A stretch of 64,000 nt of DNA, from assembly GCA_963556255.1 (NCBI GenBank), contig OY744605.1, positions 63,590,916 through 63,654,915 of the forward strand, given 5' to 3'. The position numbers and the translations under genes are program-made. Below the pieces are notes generated by a model that saw only the letters and a list, made by a program, of their open reading frames with translations, searched no databases and was not told the DNA's origin. Within the stretch, counting starts at the first letter, position 1; each line of letters begins with the position of its first letter. This document shows, one piece after another, positions 57,901-64,000 of the stretch. The DNA is from Allolobophora icterica (Eukaryota > Annelida > Clitellata > Crassiclitellata > Lumbricidae).

Positions 57901-59484
57901 TAAGCAGGTTAAAGAATATCATGATTTTCATGTATGATTATAGTATAATTGATCTGTTTATCATTACAATATAGGAAGATATTGCAATAAAAGTTATAAG
58001 ATGAAATTAGGTTATCCTCATTTATTTATCTGTGTATGGTTAAACTGGTAGAGAGAAATTGTGATAGCAGTTATAAAACAAGAGTCCTGGATTATTCTAC
58101 CTCACTTATCTATTTGTGTATGGTTGAAATGATATTTTCTATTAATTGTAATAGAAATTGCAATACAAGTTAGAAAATAAGATTTGGATTATCTTATCTC
58201 ATTTATATTTATGTTCGTGGTTAAAGTGATAAGGAGAAATTGTAGTATTTCTGTCTATGTATGGTAAAATGATAGGGCAAAGAAAAGTTATGACAAATTA
58301 AGGTTAGATAATGTATGCCTATTATAATTCCAATTAGTGTGTCTTTAAACCTATAAAGTACACCGAATATATATCAATAAATATTTATATCTCATGTATC
58401 TGTTTATCTATGCTAGAGAGAAAGTGCCTTTTGTGTCAACTCTGGCACACAGCAAGCTGGTTATGCGTGCTGTGTACCTAGATGATATGAAACTGTTGAA
58501 GGAACTGATTGCAGATCGGAAACATGTTGCCAAGGTTTGTGATTTTTTCAATCTGGCATTACAGTAGCAGTTCAATATATTGTGAATAAAAGTTTTGGGT
58601 TAATTCACGTCTCAATTTATTGTTAACAGCTGCATTCTGACAGCCGTCTGATTGAATAAATGAATATACAATACAGCGCAATGATACTGCAAATATATGA
58701 ATGCTATTGTTACTTGTGTGTGTGTGCGTGTGTGCGTGCGTGCGTGTCCGAACATTTTCACACTGCATTTTTAAAACGTCAAAGGCACTTAAGCACAGTT
58801 CTGAAAGGTGCGACTTAATGATCGAGCACTGCCTTGAGACCACACATTGGCAGAGTTTCTGTAAGGGCATTCAAACAAATGTTGCATTTGCTGACAACCA
58901 AACAGGAGAGAAATGATGCATAAGAAACATTTTCAACTAACATCATGATAGATTCTTGTTTGGTGAATTCTTTTAAAGGCACTGCACAAATGTTCACATA
59001 CATACATTGAAGGTGATGTATAAATCAACATCTAGACCAGTGGTTCCCAAACTTCTCTGGGTCGCGACCCACTTGTGAAGCAGTCTCGGTACCCACTGTG
59101 TAAAATTGAGCATTGTGTACTAAAACTTGCTTAAAAAATTGGTATCGAAATATGCGGAATTGCTTACAGAGTTAACAAATTTAAAGCATTCAAAGGAAAC
59201 TTACGTAAAACAGTTCACAATTTATTTCAATCCAGCTAGTTCTAGCCCAACCATAGCCAAATATTGTTGCTGCAAAAAAATGTTTCTCAAAACAATTTGG
59301 CGACTCACTTGCCAGAGCTTCGCGACCCACCCACAGTTTGTTAAACTCTGATCTAGACAGACATGTGCATGCTTACATTCACAGGCAATTGTGATGGTGG
59401 TCTGACTGATTGCGTGTGTGCTGTTGCTTGTCAAGGTGCCCTTGTAACGGCATGTGCTGTGTTACGGCGTGGTATAAATTGTCG

Positions 59485-59540
<56 letters not shown>

Positions 59541-62500
59541 GGTGGTGATACAAAGGTGGGGTATTTAACATTTTTTTATGATGAATGAATTAACTGAGAT
59601 TAGGTGTTCTTGCTTCTTTAGTTGGACATTATCTACTCTGTGGGGTTCGAATTGAGTCCACTTGATATTGCCCTGGAGCGTGGGAACATGGCGGCAATTG
59701 GACTGCTTTGCAAGGAACTCTTTGGCAAACGTACTCAGTCGAATCAGCGTGTTGCTTTGCCGACCAGCCTGCTCCGCAACGAATCAGTTGGACAGTGAGT
59801 TCTTTGTCACAAAGACTACTGGTATTGATTAAATTAGACTAGCCTCTCCTGCACAGGTTATCTGCATGCTAGTTCATCAGTGTCCCTTCTGAGGAGGGGA
59901 ACGCTCTGTTGCTGCCAATTAACTATATAAACTCTGTTCTCTTATTGTTTGTGACATGTTGCTGGCATTATAAATTGCCCTGTATGAATACTAAATGCAC
60001 CACATGTGTAAGGCTATTGTTACTTATGTTAAGTAATGACTGTGGGTTCTTCTCTGTGGCTGTTTAGAGACATGTGGCAGCTTGTTGCAACTGAGATGAT
60101 GTCGGCATAAGCAGTGAAGTTATGTCAGGGATGGCGAACCTATGGCACGCGTGCCCAACCTGGCACGCCTACAGATTTTGCTTGGCACGCCACTGAACTC
60201 TGATCTTTCGTTTTTTCCATACTTTTCTAATATTTCTTTATTTGTTGCATTCAGCCATTTCTTTCCTGATTCATTGTCACATAAAATTATAGTAATTGTT
60301 AGACTTTAAGTTTTAAATTGCACTCAAAAGATGAATCTAGCGATATACACCGTACATTTTTACTCTTCCGTCTGACGCATCATGTCAGCCTGCCAGTGGC
60401 GGCGCCAGACACTTTTTGTAACCAGGGCATAGCCAGGGCAGTCATACTTGTAAGAAACCAGTGCAGAGGGCGATTTATGGACAGCGCGGTAGCCCGAGCT
60501 TAAATTTTTACCATATAAGATCGCGCTACCGCGTTTGCCAATTATCGCCCCCAGCACCATTATATAAATTTTGTCTATAGTCAAGAGGTCAGATGGGTGA
60601 AGCCTCCCGGAAGCTGAACGCTTTTTGACATTTGTAAAGCAAATTTTAACATTTCAGTGAATTAAGTGAATTTATATCTCAGGATATAACAAATATGCCC
60701 GAACAAATTCTGGACAGGGCAAAAATTCTGGCAGGGTATCGACCAGGGCAAAGGCTTTTCTACCAGGGCATTTGCCCTGGCGCGCCCTGGTGTAACGCCG
60801 CCTCCGCAGCCTGCTATTATTGTAACCTCGAAGGTGGTCATTTGGAAGGCTTCAAAGGAACAGCATTGGATATTTCGGGAGCAGAAAATAAAGTTCTTCG
60901 AACATGAATATCGTTTCCAGACACATTTAATACACTCAAAACTGTCACATTTGGAATTTTATCGATTTTTCCGTCAAGTTACTCATGCAAATATTTGTTC
61001 TCACCCATGAATTTCATTAAGTCTGAGTGTCTGACATTAGAAACAGATTAAGCAATGATAGGAGCCTACAAGTGCTGCGTGCGTGGCATTGAAAACAACA
61101 AAATACAAACCAGACGTAAAACAGTAATACAGAAAATAATGTCCAGCAACAAAAATCACACTGACAATGTAATGTTCCATATAAAATTATAATTATAAAT
61201 AAATCGCTTTATTATGTGGCCTCGTCCAAAAATAATGTAATGACCATGGGCGCCCACAGGGGGGAAGGGGGCATTTGCCCTCTGGACATTGCAAATATTA
61301 TTTTTTGCAAAAGTTTTTGGATTATTATGATTATTCAACAGTCGCAACACGATTTTCAATGCGAAAAAACACTTAATTATTTAGGTAAAGTCCTTGATCA
61401 TTATTTATTTTGAAAATTTTCTCTATATACATTTTTTCTCTATACAAAAACGTCATTGTGCCCCCCTAAAAATTGTTGCCCCCTAAAAAATGTTCCCCCT
61501 AAAAAAGTTTTCCCCCTAAAAAATTTATGCGACGCCCATGACAATGACTCTTCAATATTAGCTTTTACTTTTTGGGGGGTGCTTCATTCCGTGATCATTG
61601 GTTCAATAAAATGTCTGGCACGCGAAACTTTCCACTACCTTTAAGAACTATTTTCTGGCACGCGAGCTGAAAAAGGTTCGCCATGCCTGAGTTATGTCAT
61701 GCTGAGCCTGTTTAACACTTACATGGGTGGCCATCCATGAGATACCAGGGTAGCTGGCGTTGGGATTGGTAAATGAATGCTAACAAATGCTGAAAAGGTT
61801 AGCAAAGGTCCTATAGTTGGTTTACTGATTGTGACTGTTCTTCATCCAAAAGATTCTTTCACCAAAAATATTTCTGTGGGGAGTTCACTGCAGAGGTGTC
61901 TTCACAATTGTTTTGCCTCTACCTTCGTACTTTCATTAGTAGCGGCCAGTATAAAGCTTTCTGTTGTGAGGCTTGTTCTTCATGAAGTGCTGTTTATGTG
62001 TAAATTGGCCTGAGCTATTTGTCATTGTAGGTACAATAAGCTTGCTCTTCATGGTGTGCCTTTCATTCGTAAACTGAACATGAGCCGTGGGAGCAAAGAA
62101 GGAAATAATGCCTTCACAAAAGTAATTCATAATTATTCAGGTTGACTATATGTCGATGTTTCTGGATGCTGTGCTAGATCATCACTGAATTAACTACAAA
62201 CTACTGAATTAACTACAAACTGTGGGTAGCATACCGGCTTGATGTAGCTGCAGTATCGTTTGTTGCCCAACGCATTGTTGCAGTGGCACTGTAGAAACGA
62301 TTGCGTTTTATTCTGTTGCATTACATTCTAAACCATTTTGAATTGTCTACTGTTGCCAAATTGAAATTTAAACAATTATATAAGTGTGTAATAAATATTT
62401 ATATATATATATTATATAATATATATATATATATATATAAGTATATAATAGAGATATGATATGTATTCTATTCATTCCGTGGATTCTGTTATCTTTCATT

Positions 62501-62837
62501 GCTTCTGAGCAGAGGTGTGAAAAATTGTGCTGAATGGATGGAATGAATCAGTGAATGAGTGAAAGTATATATAAGATGCTGTTAGTATTTAAAGATTACT
62601 ATTAACAGCATTGCTAACGGCATGTGCGTAACTTGTCAGATCCAAATAAAGGCTACTCACTTACTTACTTTTAAAGTTACCTTGGCGGTAATCATGTTAT
62701 TTTTCTGAATGTTGAAGGATCTAATGAACCCTCACCGAGGCAGCAGATGGAAAGAATGTTTGCCATTTGCCATTGGTGAAGGAATAAGCAAGACTCTCTT
62801 GGACAAGTTCTGTGCACTGACCGGCGCACCTGCTCAG
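53536..62837 (+). CDS. Nuclear ankyrin-repeat protein gene, 9 exons, 3'-incomplete
   Basis: Exons: 53536-53710, 54668-54946, 56579-56674, 56914-57015, 57368-57494, 58417-58534, 59622-59794, 62031-62121, 62718-62837. Every intron is GT-AG and the phases join (1,1,1,1,2,0,2,0), giving 427 codons; exon 9 ends at a phase-0 donor (GCTCAG|GTCGTG), so the gene continues beyond the window. The product has a basic N-terminus, a compact aromatic domain, a Lys-rich linker with PPKKKAKL (a classic monopartite NLS), ankyrin-like repeats and a conserved-looking SRGSKEGNNAFTKD block. I infer a chromatin or nuclear regulatory protein. Invertebrate ankyrin-containing PARP-family proteins are one possible class, because such genes combine ankyrin repeats with later WGR/PARP domains; those domains would lie outside the window. 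The family is not confirmed. The start ATG is the first in the open frame. Confidence 0.85.
56201..56433 (+). mobile_element. tRNA-derived SINE in intron 2
   Basis: The tRNA-like head has A box TGGCTCAGTGG (56211-56221) and B box GGTTCGAATCC (56254-56264), then a body (GCGTGCGGACCTTGGGCACT onward) and tail GTGCTATAGAAATATC plus (AAAT)n. The head does not close a full cloverleaf with matched acceptor arms, and the tail is that of a retroposon. A diverged 3' half is at 46340-46402. Confidence 0.85.
56579..57494 (+). CDS. Exons 3-5 of the nuclear ankyrin gene: Lys-rich NLS linker
   Basis: Three short exons (95, 102 and 127 nt), the first two flanked by phase-1 introns, encode low-complexity Lys/Ala/Ser/Gly sequence: PPKKKAKLDDSSKQVKK, LKKGSLKKKTSSVVVAAKG, GSKAGKKSETGKAG and KGKGVLIPRPSVKVLEKD. 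Symmetric phase-1 exons with similar composition look like duplicated linker modules and could be skipped or multiplied without breaking the frame. Confidence 0.8.
58417..62837 (+). CDS. Exons 6-9 of the nuclear ankyrin gene: ankyrin-like repeats
   Basis: Exon 6 encodes LVMRAVYLDDMKLLKELI (about 274-291) and exon 7 SPLDIALERGNMAAIGLLCK (about 311-330), the latter matching the ankyrin consensus TPLHxAxxxGNxxxVxLL with D for H. Exon 8 gives YNKLALHGVPFIRKLNMSRG and SKEGNNAFTK, and exon 9 DLMNPHRGSRWKECLPFAIG, EGISKTLLDKFCALTG. The introns here carry hAT elements, including the nested set at 60126-61689. Confidence 0.82.
59038..59350. mobile_element. hAT-like MITE, 313 bp, TSD ATCTAGAC
   Basis: CAGTGGTTCCCAAACTTCTC at the left versus a right end reading CAGAGTTTAACAAACTGTGG on the other strand. 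Perfect ATCTAGAC at 59030-59037 and 59351-59358. Internal inverted GGGTCGCGACCCA and TTCGCGACCCA. It lies in intron 6. Confidence 0.9.
59487..59541. repeat. (ATT)n microsatellite
   Basis: About 18 ATT units after GGCGTGGTATAAATTGTCGT, a SINE/LINE-tail-like phrase, in intron 6. Confidence 0.95.
60394..60806. mobile_element. Nested hAT-like MITE, 413 bp, TSD CAGCCTGC
   Basis: It begins CAGTGGCGGCG and ends CGCCGCCTCCG (imperfect inverted). CAGCCTGC occurs at 60386-60393 and 60807-60814. The body has CAGGGCA repeats (CCAGGGCATAGCCAGGGCA, ACCAGGGCAAAGG) and a GCCCTGGCGCGCCCTGG palindrome. Confidence 0.85.
61245..61540. mobile_element. Nested hAT-like MITE, family A copy 2
   Basis: CATGGGCGCC and GACGCCCATG ends. 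The flanks GTAATGAC and ACAATGAC share six of eight bases. The interior matches 32491-32788 over most of its length in the same orientation. Confidence 0.85.
62397..62450. repeat. (AT)n microsatellite
   Basis: Interrupted AT run in intron 8. Confidence 0.95.
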
Positions 62838-62961
62838 GTCGTGACCTTTGTCTTTTCTGCTTGTGACAATTTTTTAATATTTTAGGTCTTATTTTATGCT
62901 CGTCTTGTCATTATAAAGGCATCATGCATACCCCATAACTTTCTCAAAACATGCGTCATTG

Positions 62962-63365
62962 TAGGGGTCAGCCGGGTAGACATTTTCATCCAGTACCGAA
63001 TCCGAGTACCGGGGTATTTGGAATTACTGTTTGCCGGATCCGGGTATGAACCGAGTACCATTTGTTGCATATGCTCAGCTTCACATTTTCATGTAATGAA
63101 AAATTATCGAAATAAATTTCTGCACTTGTAATAACTGACAAACACAGTTTGAATTTTAGAAATAAATAATCATTGAAATAAACTTTTCTTCTTCAAAATG
63201 AATATGCTAGATGAGGCTCAAAGCTGATATTATGAGCCTAAAAATTTCGGCATGTGAGGCAGACAAGCAGCTATTTGTGTGTACAATATTTGCGAGGCGA
63301 ATAGTGCCGAAAAACTGGATATTCGGCCGAGGCAAATGTCTGAGGCGATTTCCGGCTGACCCCTA
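62962..63365. mobile_element. hAT-like element, family C copy 2, TSD CGTCATTG
   Basis: TAGGGGTCAGCCGG and CCGGCTGACCCCTA are perfect inverted ends. CGTCATTG flanks at 62954-62961 and 63366-63373. Internal blocks are shared with 20685-21179. It lies downstream of exon 9 of the nuclear ankyrin gene. Confidence 0.93.
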
Positions 63366-63444
63366 CGTCATTGTAACTTAGCTCTAGCATATCGATGTGC
63401 CATAGTTTAGTGGTTAGTATACCTGACTGGAAAAGAAAACCAGC

Positions 63445-63760
63445 ATTATTTTGAAGACTTTAATGGTTGAGGCTTCCTCCAAGGTCTCTGTAAATGTAGA
63501 TGGTGGAGGAAGCTGAAGAAGTAGGGTAGCAGTTGCACAAAGAACTGATTGTAAGGAGTCATGAAACTGACAAGGAAGAGAACTGAGTATTGAATTGCAG
63601 TAATCCATGCTTCATAAAGCAAGTGAATGGACCAGAGCATGGGTAACATCTTGAGGTAGAGACTGGCCAATAGATTGAAGTTTTCTCAGGTAAAAGTAAC
63701 AGGATCATTTGATGCTGGTAACATGAGATATCAATGAAGAGTTGCACCTAAGACACGAAC
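63445..63760 (-). pseudogene. CR1/L2-like LINE relic, minus strand
   Basis: The minus-strand translation reads LRKLQSIGQSLPQDVTHALV, HSL, then after a frameshift MDYCNSILSSLPCQFHDSLQ and SVLCATATLLLQLP, the LR.IR..L......LV.A....DYCNSLL.GLP region of CR1-superfamily RT. It is truncated at both sides. Confidence 0.75.
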
Positions 63761-63953
63761 TTGCAACGCTGTTGGAATCTATGCATCGTGTAGGAGAAAA
63801 GTAGTGCCAGGCATAGATATCACCAGAGGTCATGGGGATCACCCAAAGTTTTCTATAGTTCCGTCTCTCGGTTTGTCCACATTCATACTTGCGTACACAT
63901 GTGTACATGCCCGCATGCATGCATAGACATTAGACACATACATAATATGCATA

Positions 63954-64000
63954 CCTGTTCCGCAGGGCTCTGTTCTAGGCCCTCTCCTCTTTATTTTGTA
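63954..64000 (+). pseudogene. LINE RT fragment entering from the window edge
   Basis: PVPQGSVLGPLLFIL is encoded to the last bases, the highly conserved RT block 4 motif of non-LTR elements. Its extent beyond the window is unknown, so intactness cannot be judged. Confidence 0.8.

Larger units (their letters stand above)
60126..61689. mobile_element. hAT-like element, 1.56 kb, TSD AGTTATGT, with two nested elements
   Basis: The left end CAGGGATGGCGAACCTATGG mirrors the right end (CAGGCATGGCGAACCTTTTT on the other strand). Both ends carry GGCACGCG motifs. Perfect AGTTATGT lies at 60118-60125 and 61690-61697. Removing inserts 60394-60806 and 61245-61540 with their duplications leaves about 840 bp, without a recognisable transposase. 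It lies in intron 7. Confidence 0.92.

Overview
The window is eukaryotic, from an animal genome. Genes are sparse and split by GT-AG introns. Microsatellites and minisatellites are abundant, and transposable elements fill much of the rest. A Spec3/Stum-family gene, RTE, CR1/L2-like and mariner elements, tRNA-derived SINEs and the recurrent TAGGCC/GGCCTA words suggest a marine invertebrate, perhaps an echinoderm or relative. That placement is inference.

Two gene models are well supported, both on the + strand. (1) Positions 31588-33541 hold two exons of a Stum/SPEC3-family membrane protein; the last coding exon was not found. (2) Positions 53536-62837 hold nine exons joined by phase-consistent splice sites. 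They encode at least 427 residues of a nuclear protein: a basic N-terminus, an unnamed aromatic/acidic domain, a Lys-rich linker with an NLS, then ankyrin-like repeats. The gene runs past the window edge and I cannot name its family with confidence. Three single-exon candidates (19710-20347, 27783-27933, 48865-49005) have splice-like borders but no partners.

Mobile DNA dominates. By eye I bounded 17 hAT-like non-autonomous elements by terminal inverted repeats plus an 8-bp target duplication (13 exact, 3 with one or two changes, 1 interrupted by an (AT)3 insertion). Three families occur twice. Several are nested: 60394-60806 and 61245-61540 sit inside 60126-61689, and 23399-27240 sits inside 22923-27706. 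The inner element of the second pair carries a 2.7-kb minisatellite of 25-bp units, itself arranged in three higher-order blocks of about 575-600 bp. An apparently intact RTE/BovB-like LINE (1018-codon ORF, minus strand, 50095-53151) lies head-to-head with the nuclear-protein gene. There are also a decayed 1.4-kb mariner, a decayed LINE with a nested CR1-like tail and a foldback insert (41128-44040), several CR1/L2-like fragments, two tRNA-derived SINEs, and a group of hairpin+CTAG termini resembling Helitron ends.

A third theme is foldback DNA: perfect or near-perfect palindromes at 442-485, 812-868, 3160-3196, 4611-4875, 14501-14546, 28995-29045, 36853-36898, 45512-45553, and above all 44092-44333 (118-nt arms, one mismatch, 6-nt loop). 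Layout: 0-19 kb repeats and relics; 19.7-20.3 kb candidate membrane-protein exon; 22.9-27.7 kb nested hAT with minisatellite; 31.2-33.5 kb stum-like gene; 34-35.4 kb mariner; 37.7-41.1 kb AT-rich minisatellite; 41.1-44 kb LINE relic; 50-53.4 kb RTE element; 53.5 kb to the end the nuclear ankyrin gene with TEs in its introns.
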